Of a DNA stretch of 64,000 nt, positions 36,170 through 45,537 are shown in pieces. Source of the DNA: Gammaproteobacteria bacterium (GTDB taxonomy: Bacteria > Pseudomonadota > Gammaproteobacteria > Pseudomonadales > Pseudohongiellaceae); contig JAUXNX010000001.1 of NCBI GenBank assembly GCA_030682575.1, positions 124,001 to 188,000 of the forward strand, in the 5' to 3' direction. The number at the start of each line of letters is the position of its first letter. The stretch's first letter is position 1. The notes beneath the pieces are model-generated. The model worked only from the letters and a program-made list of their open reading frames with translations, made no database searches and was not told the DNA's origin. A program made the translations under genes and the position numbers.

Positions 36170-36619
36170 CTATTCCAGTGGTTTCGTAATCAAATTGGGA
36201 CTCGCTACTCCGGCAGTCTGCAGTACCGTCATCAAACTGATGAAAGTGCTGTAACTGCTTTGCGCATCCCCCTCGACGTACACTTGAATCTGCGGATTCG
36301 CCGCTACTATCCTGCTGACCTGATCTCCGATTACCTCCAGGGCAACCGGCTCCTGCTCGTCCTCCTGAGTGCTACCCAGGCTAATATAAAACTCTTCGTC
36401 CGCCGTGATGGATATCACCAGAGTCTCGGCGTTCTCATCCACTTCCATTGGCTCGGAGTTGGCCTCTGGAAGATCTACTTTCAGTCCTTGTGTTAGCAAA
36501 GGAGCCGTCACCATGAAAACAATCAACAGCACCAGCATGACATCAATGTAAGGAACTACATTGATCTCTGCCATTGGCCTGCGACGCTTTCTGACAGTTT
36601 CCATATTTCCTACGCTCAC
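36170..36619 (-). CDS. tolR: Tol-Pal system proton channel protein TolR
   Basis: Part of the TolQR proton-driven motor. It has 149 aa. One membrane helix contains the proton-carrying Asp in INVVPYIDVMLVLLIVFMV, followed by the periplasmic domain (VDLPEANSEP...). The frame begins at a GTG overlapping the tolQ stop (GTGA); an ATG five codons in (36604) preceded by GTAGGAAAT is an equally good start. Confidence 0.95.
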   Translation of the reverse strand: MSVGNMETVRKRRRPMAEINVVPYIDVMLVLLIVFMVTAPLLTQGLKVDLPEANSEPMEVDENAETLVISITADEEFYISLGSTQEDEQEPVALEVIGDQVSRIVAANPQIQVYVEGDAQSSYSTFISLMTVLQTAGVASPNLITKPLE

Positions 36620-37314
36620 TGCTTGCCGGGATTGCTGTACAACTGCCTGTGCAGAATACTGGCAAACTCTTCCGTAAACGTCAGATAGTTATTGGTGATT
36701 GACTCAACCCTTGACGAGTAACGGTTGTAGGCAACCACTGCAGGTATCGCTGCAAACAACCCCATTGCTGTCGCGATGAGGGCCTCCGCGATGCCGGGAG
36801 CTACCACCTGCAAACTGGCCTGACTCTGGCTGGCCAAACTGATGAACGAATTCATGATGCCGATAACAGTACCGAACAAACCTATATATGGCGTCACGGA
36901 GCCCACCGTCGCCAGGAAGGTCAAATTCTTTTCAAGCTTCTCTTCTTCTCGAGAGTAGGCAACGCGCATTGCACGCTGCGCCCCTCCCATCACAGCGTCA
37001 GAATCAATGCCTCCCTGCTGCCGTAGACGCATGAACTCCTTGAAACCCGCTCTGAATATATTCTCCATACCGCCCGTAGGCTTGTTGTCCTTCTGCTGAT
37101 TACTGCCTTCACGAAACAACTGGCTCAAGTCCATACCCGACCAGAAGCGCTTCTCGAAGCTGAACAGACCATTTTCTGCAGCACTCAACACCAACCAACG
37201 CTGAATAATCATTACCCAAGACGTCACTGAAGCAGCGAGCAGAATGAGCATTACAAGTTGTACGGGTAGGGTTGCTTCGAGAATCAGACCCCATACATTC
37301 AACGACTCATTCAC
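36616..37314 (-). CDS. tolQ: Tol-Pal system proton channel protein TolQ
   Basis: MotA/TolQ/ExbB family channel subunit, 232 aa with three membrane spans. Conserved: LTFLATVGSVTPYIGLFGTV, GIMNSFISLA and GIAEALIATAMGLFAAIPAV. The frame is open to 37341, but the GTG at 37314 (VNESLNVWGLILEA) has GAGGG seven bases upstream and gives the family's usual length of about 230. First gene of tolQRAB-pal-cpoB. Unlike E. coli and Pseudomonas there is no ybgC thioesterase gene before it. Confidence 0.95.
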   Translation of the reverse strand: MNESLNVWGLILEATLPVQLVMLILLAASVTSWVMIIQRWLVLSAAENGLFSFEKRFWSGMDLSQLFREGSNQQKDNKPTGGMENIFRAGFKEFMRLRQQGGIDSDAVMGGAQRAMRVAYSREEEKLEKNLTFLATVGSVTPYIGLFGTVIGIMNSFISLASQSQASLQVVAPGIAEALIATAMGLFAAIPAVVAYNRYSSRVESITNNYLTFTEEFASILHRQLYSNPGKQ

Positions 37315-37361
37315 TACGACACCCTCTTGGAAGAAAAACACTGCTGAGAAAAACTGGCGGC

Positions 37362-37367
37362 ATTATA
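37362..37367 (-). promoter_or_regulatory. Candidate -10 element of the tol operon
   Basis: A perfect TATAAT on the minus strand, about 48 bases before the tolQ start codon. No good -35 hexamer at 16-18 bases spacing, so this is tentative; an activator or extended contacts could compensate. Confidence 0.35.
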
Positions 37368-37549
37368 AGCTCTTTTTCCCGCTTCTCATACATAATCCGG
37401 TGTTTTTCAACGAGTTTTCGCCCAAAAGTGTAGCCAATTTCACATGCAGGGATTAAACATTCTCAATCTAACTTTCAACGAAGTCATTACTGGCTAATTC
37501 GTGATGAAATGTGTCACAAAAAAGGCTTGTGAGATGTCTTGCAATGGAA

Positions 37550-38581
37550 TCAGGGTTTAAAAAGATCGCCTGGAGCGTTGTTCGGCGTAACGCCGAAATG
37601 GAGGTATGCGTTTTGCGTCACCACTCGACCACGCGGGGTCCTCATGATAAAGCCTTGTTGGATCAGGAAAGGTTCCAGCACATCTTCGATAGTGTCTCTC
37701 TCCTCACTGATTGCTGCAGCGAGACTATCCACTCCTACGGGTCCCCCACCAAACTTCTCAATCATGGTCATCAATAGTCTGCGATCCATGTGATCGAAAC
37801 CATTGCTATCGATGCTCAGCATGTCCAGCGCCAGACTCGCTGCGGTCTTGTCGACCGTGCCGTCACCCTTCATCTGGGCATAATCTCTCACCCGGCGCAG
37901 CAGGCGGTTGGCAATGCGCGGAGTGCCTCGTGAACGCCGCGCAATTTCCAGCGCACCTTCGCTATCCATCGCACAACCGAGTATGGCCGCAGAGCGCGAG
38001 ACTATGCTGCGCAGTTCGGCACATGTATAGAACTCCAAACGCTGAATGATGCCAAAGCGATCCCGCAGTGGCGATGTGAGCAGACCGGCACGGGTTGTGG
38101 CACCTACCAGAGTAAAAGGCGGCAGATCAAGCTTTATGGAGCGCGCCGATGGGCCTTCTCCGATCATAATATCGAGCTGATAATCCTCCATTGCAGGATA
38201 AAGAATCTCCTCGATTGCAGGACTCAGTCTATGAATCTCGTCAATGAAGAGAACATCTCCAGCCTCCAGATTCGTCAGCATGGCGGCCAAATCACCAGCC
38301 TTTTCCAACACTGGTCCTGACGTAGTCTTGATCGCAACATTGAGTTCATTGGCGATGATATTGGCAAGGGTCGTCTTGCCCAGTCCAGGCGGCCCGAAGA
38401 TCAGCGTATGATCCATCGCCTCACCACGATTGCGCGCAGCTCCAATGAAGATTTCCATCTGCTTCTTGACCTCGGATTGCCCGATATAGTCCTGTAGCGT
38501 CAAGGGACGAATCGCCCGATCCAGCGACTGGTCATTCGCGATGATGTTCGAGGAGATCAATCTGTCTTCTTCATTAATCAT
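37550..38581 (-). CDS. ruvB: Holliday junction branch migration ATPase RuvB
   Basis: Hexameric AAA+ motor driving branch migration with RuvA. It has 343 aa: Walker [17 protein letters not shown], Walker [12 protein letters not shown], sensor [10 protein letters not shown], and a C-terminal winged helix with [11 protein letters not shown]. The ATG overlaps the ruvA stop (ATGA). Confidence 0.98.
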   Translation of the reverse strand: MINEEDRLISSNIIANDQSLDRAIRPLTLQDYIGQSEVKKQMEIFIGAARNRGEAMDHTLIFGPPGLGKTTLANIIANELNVAIKTTSGPVLEKAGDLAAMLTNLEAGDVLFIDEIHRLSPAIEEILYPAMEDYQLDIMIGEGPSARSIKLDLPPFTLVGATTRAGLLTSPLRDRFGIIQRLEFYTCAELRSIVSRSAAILGCAMDSEGALEIARRSRGTPRIANRLLRRVRDYAQMKGDGTVDKTAASLALDMLSIDSNGFDHMDRRLLMTMIEKFGGGPVGVDSLAAAISEERDTIEDVLEPFLIQQGFIMRTPRGRVVTQNAYLHFGVTPNNAPGDLFKP

Positions 38582-39198
38582 GATTGAGCCACGCTTCTCA
38601 GTGCCAGCCTGATCAGATCCTCACTGCGAGTGAGATCGCCACTGGACTTGAGAACCTGGGCGATGATTCTGCTTGCCTCCTGAGGTTTGTAACCAAGTGC
38701 GACCAATGCCGTCTCGGCTTCCTGTGTCATTTGTCGGTCGGAAGAACCTCCAGACTTTGGATTGGTTGGAGCTGCATGCATCTCTGTAACACCCCACTCC
38801 GCCAGTTTATCCTTCATTTCCACCACCAGTCGCTCGGCTGTCTTTCTGCCAACTCCAGGCATGCGAGTCAGGGAGGCGAGATCATTCGTACGAACGGTGC
38901 GAACAAATTCGTCCACCGCCATGCCGGACAGAATCGCCAACGCCATCTTCGGCCCCACTCCACTCACCTTGATCAGACTGCGAAACATATGACGCTCTTC
39001 AAGACTGAAGAAAGCATAGAGTAGATGGGCGTCCTCACGCACCACCAAGTGGGTATGCAGCTCCACATTCTGACCAAGGGGCGGCAATTGATAGACGGTG
39101 CTCATCGGTGCCTGGACTTCGTAGCAGACTCCGTGCACATCGATGAGAATGTCCGGCGCCTGCTTGTCGATCAAAATGCCACGAATCCGGCCAATCAA
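38578..39198 (-). CDS. ruvA: Holliday junction DNA-binding protein RuvA
   Basis: Tetrameric junction-binding protein, 206 aa: OB-fold N-domain, two helix-hairpin-helix motifs ([17 protein letters not shown] and [17 protein letters not shown]) and a C-terminal RuvB-binding domain ([16 protein letters not shown]). It starts at TTG (39198), giving the canonical MIGRIRG, with a strong GAGGGGGA six bases upstream. It follows ruvC by 12 bases. Confidence 0.97.
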   Translation of the reverse strand: MIGRIRGILIDKQAPDILIDVHGVCYEVQAPMSTVYQLPPLGQNVELHTHLVVREDAHLLYAFFSLEERHMFRSLIKVSGVGPKMALAILSGMAVDEFVRTVRTNDLASLTRMPGVGRKTAERLVVEMKDKLAEWGVTEMHAAPTNPKSGGSSDRQMTQEAETALVALGYKPQEASRIIAQVLKSSGDLTRSEDLIRLALRSVAQS

Positions 39199-39210
39199 AT
39201 TGAATCCCCC

Positions 39211-39732
39211 TCAGAGCTGCAGCCTGCTGTTGCGAAATGATCTGGCACCGGCAACCTTCAACAGACTTGCCTTTGTATTGGCGTGGCAGATAGCGATGGC
39301 AAGAGCGTCCGCAGCGTCCTCCTGCACTTCTCCAGACACGCCCAGTAACACCTTCACCATGTGCTGCACCTGCACCTTGTCGGCGCTGCCATTTCCCACC
39401 AACGCCTGCTTCACCTTTCTCGGCGAGTACTCGGCCACAGGAAGATCGTGATGCAGGCAGGCCACCATCGCCGCTCCGCGAGCCTGCCCAAGCTTGAGCG
39501 CCGACGAAACACTCTTGCCGAGGAAGACCTCCTCAATGGCACACTCTTGCGGCACAAACTGTTCGATGATGCTGCAGAGGCTGTCAAATATTTGCTTGAG
39601 TCGTTGCGGATGATCGACATCGGGCAAACGAATGCTGCCACATGTCACATACTCCAATCGATTACCCACCGAGTTGACGATTCCGTATCCGGTCAATCGC
39701 GAGCCAGGGTCTATACCCAGAATCATAGCCAT
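39211..39732 (-). CDS. ruvC: Crossover junction endodeoxyribonuclease RuvC
   Basis: Resolves Holliday junctions. It has 173 aa. Catalytic acidic residues: Asp in ILGIDPGSRLTGYG, Glu in CAIEEVFLGKSVSSALKLGQ, and Asp pair in QEDAADALAIAICH. First of ruvCAB, downstream of yebC (48-base gap). Confidence 0.97.
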   Translation of the reverse strand: MAMILGIDPGSRLTGYGIVNSVGNRLEYVTCGSIRLPDVDHPQRLKQIFDSLCSIIEQFVPQECAIEEVFLGKSVSSALKLGQARGAAMVACLHHDLPVAEYSPRKVKQALVGNGSADKVQVQHMVKVLLGVSGEVQEDAADALAIAICHANTKASLLKVAGARSFRNSRLQL

Positions 39733-39780
39733 AACAATTTCCCAAGGCCTTTGTATGACAGATGTGTGCTATACAGCCCT

Positions 39781-40524
39781 CTACAGACGGTTCATCACCT
39801 CGTCGGAAATACTTGCGTTGCTGTAGACGTTCTGCACGTCATCAAGATCCTCGAGGTGCTCAACCAAGCGCAACAGCTTCTCCGCTGTCTCGAAGTCCAA
39901 TTCTGCTTCCGTGGACGCGACCATCGCTACCTCTGAGCTCACTGGAGCAAATCCGGCCTTGATCAAGGCATCCTTTACAGCCCCAAAATTTTCCGGGCTC
40001 ATGACGACTTCAATGCTGCCATCACTCTGTACATTGACATCGTCCGCACCCGCCTCCAATGCCACTTCCAGTATGCGATCTTCATCACTTCCAGGCGAAA
40101 AGCTGATTGAGCCCTTCTTCACGAACAGATAGGACACTGAGCCACTTGTCCCCAGATTACCACCGAACTTGGAAAACCCGTGGCGCACACCTGCCACAGT
40201 CCGATTCTTGTTGTCCGTCAGCGTTTCAATCAGGATTGCTACACCCCCAGGACCGTACCCTTCGTAGACCAACTCTTCCAGATTGTCATTCTCGGCAGTA
40301 CCCGCGCCACGCGCTATGGCCCTGTCGATGGTATCGCGCGTCATGTTGGCACCAAGCGCCTTGTCCACTGCTGCGCGCAATCTTGGGTTATCCGCTACAT
40401 GTTCGCCCCCAAGCTGCGCGGCGACAGTCAGTTCGCGGATGATCTTGGTGAAAACCTTGGCTCTTTTGGCGTCCTGCCCCGCCTTTCTATGCTTGATATT
40501 GGACCATTTACTGTGCCCAGCCAT
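39781..40524 (-). CDS. yebC: YebC/PmpR family protein
   Basis: 247 aa. [20 protein letters not shown] and the glycine-rich [19 protein letters not shown] segment mark the family. Members are known as transcriptional regulators (PmpR) and, more recently, as factors that relieve ribosome stalling at proline stretches. Between aspS (8-base gap) and ruvC, the usual place. Confidence 0.95.
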   Translation of the reverse strand: MAGHSKWSNIKHRKAGQDAKRAKVFTKIIRELTVAAQLGGEHVADNPRLRAAVDKALGANMTRDTIDRAIARGAGTAENDNLEELVYEGYGPGGVAILIETLTDNKNRTVAGVRHGFSKFGGNLGTSGSVSYLFVKKGSISFSPGSDEDRILEVALEAGADDVNVQSDGSIEVVMSPENFGAVKDALIKAGFAPVSSEVAMVASTEAELDFETAEKLLRLVEHLEDLDDVQNVYSNASISDEVMNRL

Positions 40525-40532
40525 CGCCAGCC

Positions 40533-42302
40533 CTACTCCTTCGCGCTTTCCCGGACACGGATATTCAATTCACGCAACTGCTTCGCAGAGACCTGCCCAG
40601 GCGCATTGGTCAATGGACACGCTGCCGACTGGGTTTTCGGAAATGCGATCACTTCCCGGATTGATGAAGCCCCTGTCATCAACATCATCAAACGGTCAAG
40701 TCCGAACGCCAGACCACCGTGGGGCGGCGCACCATAGGAAAGCGCAGAAAGCAGGAAGCCGAATTTTTCTTCCGCTTCTTCTTCATTTATTCCCAGTATC
40801 TTGAACACGGTCTGCTGCATGTCCGGCTGATTGATACGAATGGAGCCGCCACCCAGCTCAGTTCCATTCAGCACCATATCGTATGCGCGCGACAGTGCAT
40901 TCAACGGATCGCGTTGCAGCTCTTCAGGACTGCAGGACGGTGCCGTGAAGGGGTGGTGAAGCGCCGTCAGACTGCCATCACTGGCCTCCTCGAACATCGG
41001 AAAGTCGATTACCCACAAAGGCGCCCACTCACCATTGACCAAGCCCATGTCAGCGCCAACCTTCAGGCGCAGTGCGCCTATGGATTCATTGACGATCTTG
41101 GTCTTGTCTGCACCGAAGAACACCAGGTCACCGGTCTGGGCTCCTAATCGTGCCAGCACAGCGTGAACAACCTGCTCAGGCATGAACTTCAGGATCGGTG
41201 ATTGCAGCCCCTCCACGCCTGCGGCCAAATCGTTGATCTTGATCCAGGCCAGACCCTTCGCACCATAAATGGACACAAACTTCGTATAGTCATCAATTTC
41301 CTTGCGACTCAGGCGACCACCATCCGGCACCCGCAGGGCCACAACACGGGAACCCGGATCATTTGCGGGGCCATTGAACACCTTGAAATCTACCGCCTTC
41401 ATCAGATCAGCAATGTCCACCAACTCCATGGCGATACGCAGATCAGGCTTATCGGAACCAAAGCGGCGCATGGCTTCGGCGAAAGTCATGCGAGGGAATG
41501 TTCCAAACTCGACATTCAGATGCTTTCTGAATATCTGCCGGATCATCTCCTCTGTGATTGTCATGATCTGCTCTTCGTTCATGAACGAAGTTTCAATATC
41601 GATCTGAGTGAATTCGGGTTGACGGTCTGCACGCAAATCCTCGTCCCGGAAGCACTTGGCAATCTGGTAATAGCGATCCATGCCTGCCACCATCAGCAAT
41701 TGCTTAAACAACTGAGGCGACTGGGGCAAGGCAAAGAAATTGCCATGATGTGTGCGACTAGGCACCAGATAGTCGCGTGCACCTTCTGGTGTTGCCCTGG
41801 TGAGGATCGGTGTCTCAATGTCAAGGAACCCGTTGTCGTCAAGATAATTGCGGATCGAGTTACTGACCTTGGAGCGGAAACGCAGGCGATCTGCCATTTC
41901 GGGGCGACGCAGATCGATATAACGGTGACGCAGACGAATATCTTCACCAACCTCCGCATGCTCGTCGAGTAGAAAAGGAGGAGTCTTGGCTACGCTGAGG
42001 ATGACGAGTTCTTTCGCCAGTACCTCTATACTGCCTGTGCCCATTTCGGCGTTACTGGTACCTGCCGGCCGCAGTCTGACCAAACCCTTCACTTGCAGCA
42101 CGAATTCACTGCGCACGCTCTCGGCGAAGGCAAAGCTGTCCGGTCTATCCGGATCAAACACCACTTGAACGATACCTTCACGATCACGCAGATCGACGAA
42201 TATCACGCCACCATGGTCACGACGCCGATGCGCCCATCCGCACAAGCTGACTTCCTGCCCGGCGTGCTGATCGTTCAATTCTCCGCAATAATGGCTGCGC
42301 AT
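40533..42302 (-). CDS. aspS: Aspartyl-tRNA synthetase
   Basis: Class II synthetase, 589 aa, bacterial type. N-terminal OB-fold ([20 protein letters not shown]), motif 2 [20 protein letters not shown], the bacterial GAD insertion domain (about 280-420), and motif 3 [15 protein letters not shown]. Whether it discriminates tRNA-Asp from tRNA-Asn was not assessed. The cognate tRNA-Asp is at 9.7 kb. Confidence 0.97.
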   Translation of the reverse strand: MRSHYCGELNDQHAGQEVSLCGWAHRRRDHGGVIFVDLRDREGIVQVVFDPDRPDSFAFAESVRSEFVLQVKGLVRLRPAGTSNAEMGTGSIEVLAKELVILSVAKTPPFLLDEHAEVGEDIRLRHRYIDLRRPEMADRLRFRSKVSNSIRNYLDDNGFLDIETPILTRATPEGARDYLVPSRTHHGNFFALPQSPQLFKQLLMVAGMDRYYQIAKCFRDEDLRADRQPEFTQIDIETSFMNEEQIMTITEEMIRQIFRKHLNVEFGTFPRMTFAEAMRRFGSDKPDLRIAMELVDIADLMKAVDFKVFNGPANDPGSRVVALRVPDGGRLSRKEIDDYTKFVSIYGAKGLAWIKINDLAAGVEGLQSPILKFMPEQVVHAVLARLGAQTGDLVFFGADKTKIVNESIGALRLKVGADMGLVNGEWAPLWVIDFPMFEEASDGSLTALHHPFTAPSCSPEELQRDPLNALSRAYDMVLNGTELGGGSIRINQPDMQQTVFKILGINEEEAEEKFGFLLSALSYGAPPHGGLAFGLDRLMMLMTGASSIREVIAFPKTQSAACPLTNAPGQVSAKQLRELNIRVRESAKE

Positions 42303-42419
42303 ACACTGTTCCCGTTGATTCTCTAGTAAGTTACTCTTTAATAACCAATGTGACGTAAATTGAAAGTATTACAACTCAGGACGTCCTGCGGACCGCCAGA
42401 TGCAAACGTTTCACATGGA

Positions 42420-42749
42420 TCAGACTACTGTGGATGCACTGCCTGCCGCCGCCCCCACTGCGGACCCGGCACTTTCCTTGCTACTGACCGCTGCCACCTC
42501 AGGCTTTGTGGCTGTCGACACCGCCACGCCATCACCGGAAGGCTCTTGAGTGCCGTGCCGCTTCGCGCCAGTCTTGAAGTCGGTCTCGTACCATCCCCCC
42601 CCCTTGAGCCGGAAACTACTGGCCGACACCAGCTTTACCAACCCGGAGGCATGACACGCCGGGCAGTCCAGCAATGGTGCGTCACTGATTTTTTGCAGGG
42701 CTTCCATACGATGACCACAATCCCCACACTGGTACTCATAGATAGGCAT
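42420..42749 (-). CDS. FmdB-type zinc ribbon protein
   Basis: 109 aa. The N-terminal MPIYEYQCGDCGHRMEALQK and CPACHASGLVKLVSASSFRL supply two CxxC pairs for zinc, the FmdB/regulatory zinc-ribbon signature. The C-terminal 40 residues are Ala/Ser/Val-rich and look disordered. Upstream of aspS by 117 bases, a conserved pairing. Function unknown. Confidence 0.88.
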   Translation of the reverse strand: MPIYEYQCGDCGHRMEALQKISDAPLLDCPACHASGLVKLVSASSFRLKGGGWYETDFKTGAKRHGTQEPSGDGVAVSTATKPEVAAVSSKESAGSAVGAAAGSASTVV

Positions 42750-42993
42750 ATGCTACATACACTCCCATTCCGCCCGGACGCAAAAAGCCGGACTTAACAA
42801 AAACCGGGCATTGTACCTTAGTTGGATTTCAACTGGCATCCCTCAGCCAACAGGAAACAAACAATAGTTGTACAGACGAGTGCTTCGCCGGTTTTTCTGG
42901 CATCCATTATTTTTTTTGAGCAATAAACACCTGCATCTGCAACCGACTGATCATGAGAACATCATCACATTAACAATGCGAAATAATACCCGA

Positions 42994-43094
42994 ATCAGGA
43001 TTGACAATTGCAAATAAACCACGGGTTTTTTATATATAAAATGCTGCTTAAACATTCTCTGCGCCTGGTTCACAGACACGTCGTCAATCCTGAT
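42994..43094. repeat. Pair of 12-bp inverted repeats
   Basis: ATCAGGATTGAC (42994-43005) is repeated exactly in inverted orientation as GTCAATCCTGAT (43083-43094), separated by 77 bases. Possible regulator-binding half-sites or looping element upstream of the HU-like promoter; the pairing is seen directly, the role is inference. Confidence 0.55.
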
Positions 43095-43113
43095 AGAAAT
43101 TTAAGATTAGAGC

Positions 43114-43142
43114 TTGCGGCTCCCAGGTCAATGCTATATAAA
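43114..43142 (+). promoter_or_regulatory. Likely promoter of the HU-like gene
   Basis: TTGCGG (43114-43119), 17-base spacer, TATAAA (43137-43142) within TGCTATATAAAT. It would give a leader of roughly 115 bases containing a small hairpin before the start codon. Confidence 0.45.
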
Positions 43143-43267
43143 TAGAGCCCCACAGAGGCGTGAAGGGAATGCAAAACGCCTGTCCACAAAAGTGCTGGAT
43201 CACATCCTGGGGTTCTCCCTTTTTTGGGAGCAACATAAGAAATAACCTTCAATAAAAGAGAATGGGC

Positions 43268-43651
43268 ATGGCTGTAGAAAAAACCACATCTAGAACCGCA
43301 AAGAAAGCGCCAGCTTCCGTAACCAAGACCTCAGCAATTCAGCAAAAGTACACGAAAACAGCAATTCTCACCGAGATCTCTGAAAGTACCGATCTCACCA
43401 GGAGACAGGTTTCTGCTGTACTTGACGAATTGACCAGCATCATCGAGCGCCATATGAAGAAGCGCGGAGTCGGTGAATTCACCCTGCCGGGGCTGCTCAA
43501 GATCAAGACTGTAAAGCGCCCTGCTCGCCCAGCCCGCAAGAATGTACCCAACCCGTTCAAACCAGGCGAAGTCATGGACATTCCCAAAAAACCAGCTACA
43601 ACTCGAGTCAAGATTCTGCCTTTGAAGAAGTTGAAAGAATTCGTGCTGTAA
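43268..43651 (+). CDS. HU-like DNA-binding protein with basic N-terminal tail
   Basis: 127 aa. A Lys/Thr/Ala-rich tail (about 1-28, RTAKKAPASVTKTS) is followed by an HU/IHF fold: KTAILTEISESTDLTRRQVSAVLDEL, then GVGEFTLPGLLKIKTVKRPA, then NPFKPGEVMDIPKKPATTRV. The pattern matches the long HU-family histone-like proteins common in gammaproteobacteria rather than HupA/B (90 aa). Probably nucleoid-associated. An ATG two codons earlier (43262) is an alternative start. Monocistronic, with its own leader and terminator. Confidence 0.88.
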   Translation: MAVEKTTSRTAKKAPASVTKTSAIQQKYTKTAILTEISESTDLTRRQVSAVLDELTSIIERHMKKRGVGEFTLPGLLKIKTVKRPARPARKNVPNPFKPGEVMDIPKKPATTRVKILPLKKLKEFVL

Positions 43652-43683
43652 TTTGAAGACGTCCTGTGTTGAACAAACCGCAG

Positions 43684-43734
43684 GATGGGCCTCGCCCATC
43701 AGTTCAATAGAAAGGCAGCCCCAGGGCTGCTTTT
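43684..43734 (+). terminator. Double hairpin terminator after the HU-like gene
   Basis: Two hairpins follow the stop codon. GATGGGC-CTC-GCCCATC (43684-43700) is perfect. GCAGCC-CCAG-GGCTGC (43715-43730) is followed by TTTTCTC, the rho-independent signature. It ends 23 bases before the proS ATG. Confidence 0.7.
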
Positions 43735-43757
43735 CTCATTTAAGGTTTCCGTAAATT

Positions 43758-45500
43758 ATGCGTGCCAGTCAGTATCTCATTGCCACACTCAAGGAAACAC
43801 CAGCCGATGCTGAAGTCGTGAGTCATCAGCTCATGGTGCGGGCTGGCCTGATCCGTAAACTCGCCACAGGCATGTATACCTGGCTCCCGGCCGGACTTAG
43901 AGTGCTGCACAAAGTCTCAGGAATTGTCCGCGAAGAAATGAACCGCGCCGGCGCCATGGAAGTATCGATGCCGGTGGTCCAATCTGCCGACCTGTGGCTC
44001 GAGTCCGGTCGCTGGGACAAGATGGGAGCCGAACTGCTGCGTTTCGTTGACAGGCACGAACGAGACTTCTGTCTCGGACCAACCCACGAAGAAGTTATCA
44101 CTGATCTCATTCGAAATGAGTTCAACAGCTATCGCCAACTGCCCGCCAATTTCTATCAGATCCAGACCAAATTCAGAGATGAGCGTCGTCCTCGCTTCGG
44201 CGTGATGCGTGCCCGCGAATTTCTGATGAAGGATGCTTATTCGTTTCACATGACTGAAGCCTCCTTGCAGGAAACCTATGATGTCATGCACAGAACTTAC
44301 TGCAGAATATTCGAGCGACTGGGGTTGGACTTCCGCCCGGTGATGGCGGACTCGGGCAACATCGGTGGCAGCATGTCCCACGAATTCCACGTGTTGGCAG
44401 ACTCCGGTGAGGATGAAATCGTATTCAGTTCCGGCAGCGCCTATGCCGCCAACATTGAACTGGCAACAGGCACCCTGGCTGATGCCAGCTACTCTACAGC
44501 AGAACCAAAACAGGCCTCTGCAACAACTGTTGATACCCCCAATGCTCATAGCATTGAGGATGTTTCCGCACTGCTGGACGTGGAAACACGGCGTCTGGTC
44601 AAGACTCTGGTGGTCAAGGCAGCAGCGGACGAGAATAATCCAACCGGCCTGGTCGCCTTGCTCGTGCGTGGTGATCAGGACATCAATCCCGTGAAGGCAG
44701 AAAAGCTGAGCCAGGTCGCTTCTCCATTCACGCTCGCCGAGGACGGCGAAATCGAGAAGGCATTGGGTTGCCGCCCCGGCAGTATCGGCCCGACAAGACT
44801 GAAGATTCCCGTGATTGCAGATTTCAGTGTCGTGGAGATGTGCAATTTTGTCTGCGGAGCGAACATCAACGACAAGCACCTGACCGACGCAAACTGGGGT
44901 ATCGACTGTCATTTCGATCTGGTAGCTGACATCCGCAAGGTCAGGGAAGGAGACATCAGCCCGGACGGCAAAGGCATACTCTCCATCAAGCGCGGCATCG
45001 AGGTGGGTCATATATTCCAGCTCGGCACCAAGTACAGCGAGGCCATGAAAGCCACCGTACTGGATGAGAACGGCAAGACGACAACCATGATCATGGGATG
45101 TTATGGCATCGGTGTAAGCCGTATCGTGGCGGCCTGTATTGAACAGAGTCACGATGCCCAGGGTATTATCTGGCCGGACAATATTGCTCCCTTTCAGATC
45201 GTGATCATCCCGCTGAATGCGCACAAATCTGACGCAGTTCTCGCCCTTAGTGAATCTCTCTATCAACAGCTCTCCGAATCGGGATATGAAGTACTGATTG
45301 ATGACCGGGACAAGAAGACCAGCACCGGAGTGAAATTCGCCGATATGGAGCTGATAGGCATTCCCCATCGTATTGTGGTTTCCGAACGTGGCATCGAACA
45401 GGGTATGCTGGAGTACAAGTCGCGGCGCGCGGCAGAAAATGAATCTGTCCCAGCGCAGGAGATTCTCGAATTTTTGAAAGAGAGAATCCCCCTGAGCTGA
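43758..45500 (+). CDS. proS: Prolyl-tRNA synthetase (bacterial type)
   Basis: 580 aa (E. coli 572). Class II core with motif 1 near [16 protein letters not shown], motif 2 [20 protein letters not shown], the editing (INS) domain about 225-400, motif 3 [15 protein letters not shown] and the C-terminal anticodon-binding domain. It would clear mischarged Ala-tRNA-Pro through the insertion domain. Confidence 0.97.
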   Translation: MRASQYLIATLKETPADAEVVSHQLMVRAGLIRKLATGMYTWLPAGLRVLHKVSGIVREEMNRAGAMEVSMPVVQSADLWLESGRWDKMGAELLRFVDRHERDFCLGPTHEEVITDLIRNEFNSYRQLPANFYQIQTKFRDERRPRFGVMRAREFLMKDAYSFHMTEASLQETYDVMHRTYCRIFERLGLDFRPVMADSGNIGGSMSHEFHVLADSGEDEIVFSSGSAYAANIELATGTLADASYSTAEPKQASATTVDTPNAHSIEDVSALLDVETRRLVKTLVVKAAADENNPTGLVALLVRGDQDINPVKAEKLSQVASPFTLAEDGEIEKALGCRPGSIGPTRLKIPVIADFSVVEMCNFVCGANINDKHLTDANWGIDCHFDLVADIRKVREGDISPDGKGILSIKRGIEVGHIFQLGTKYSEAMKATVLDENGKTTTMIMGCYGIGVSRIVAACIEQSHDAQGIIWPDNIAPFQIVIIPLNAHKSDAVLALSESLYQQLSESGYEVLIDDRDKKTSTGVKFADMELIGIPHRIVVSERGIEQGMLEYKSRRAAENESVPAQEILEFLKERIPLS

Positions 45501-45506
45501 GCTGAA

Positions 45507-45533
45507 CAGGCACTACAGGCACTACAGGCACTA
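45507..45533 (+). repeat. 9-bp tandem repeat, three copies
   Basis: CAGGCACTA occurs three times without interruption between the proS stop and the yihY start. The last copy places AGG nine bases before the ATG, so the repeat supplies the ribosome binding site and could vary in copy number. Confidence 0.8.
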
Positions 45534-45537
45534 GCTT

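Larger units (their letters stand above)
42750..43267. other. Long AT-rich intergenic region upstream of the HU-like gene
   Basis: About 518 bases without a gene, divergent between fmdB and the HU-like gene. It holds a 12-base inverted repeat (42994-43005 and 43083-43094), a likely promoter (43114-43142), and in the presumed leader a CTCCC-TTTTTT-GGGAG hairpin near 43216-43231. The size and AT-richness are unusual for this gene-dense window. Confidence 0.6.

Noticed and set aside
37512-37534. CRP site or terminator between ruvB and tolQ (TCACA...TGTGA)
   Set aside because: The half-sites are in the wrong order for CRP (TGTGA-N6-TCACA) and no T-tract follows the stem.
43917-45368. 483-codon open frame antisense to proS
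   Set aside because: Shadow frame of a highly conserved synthetase; no ribosome binding site and no recognisable domains. Long antisense frames are expected from codon bias.
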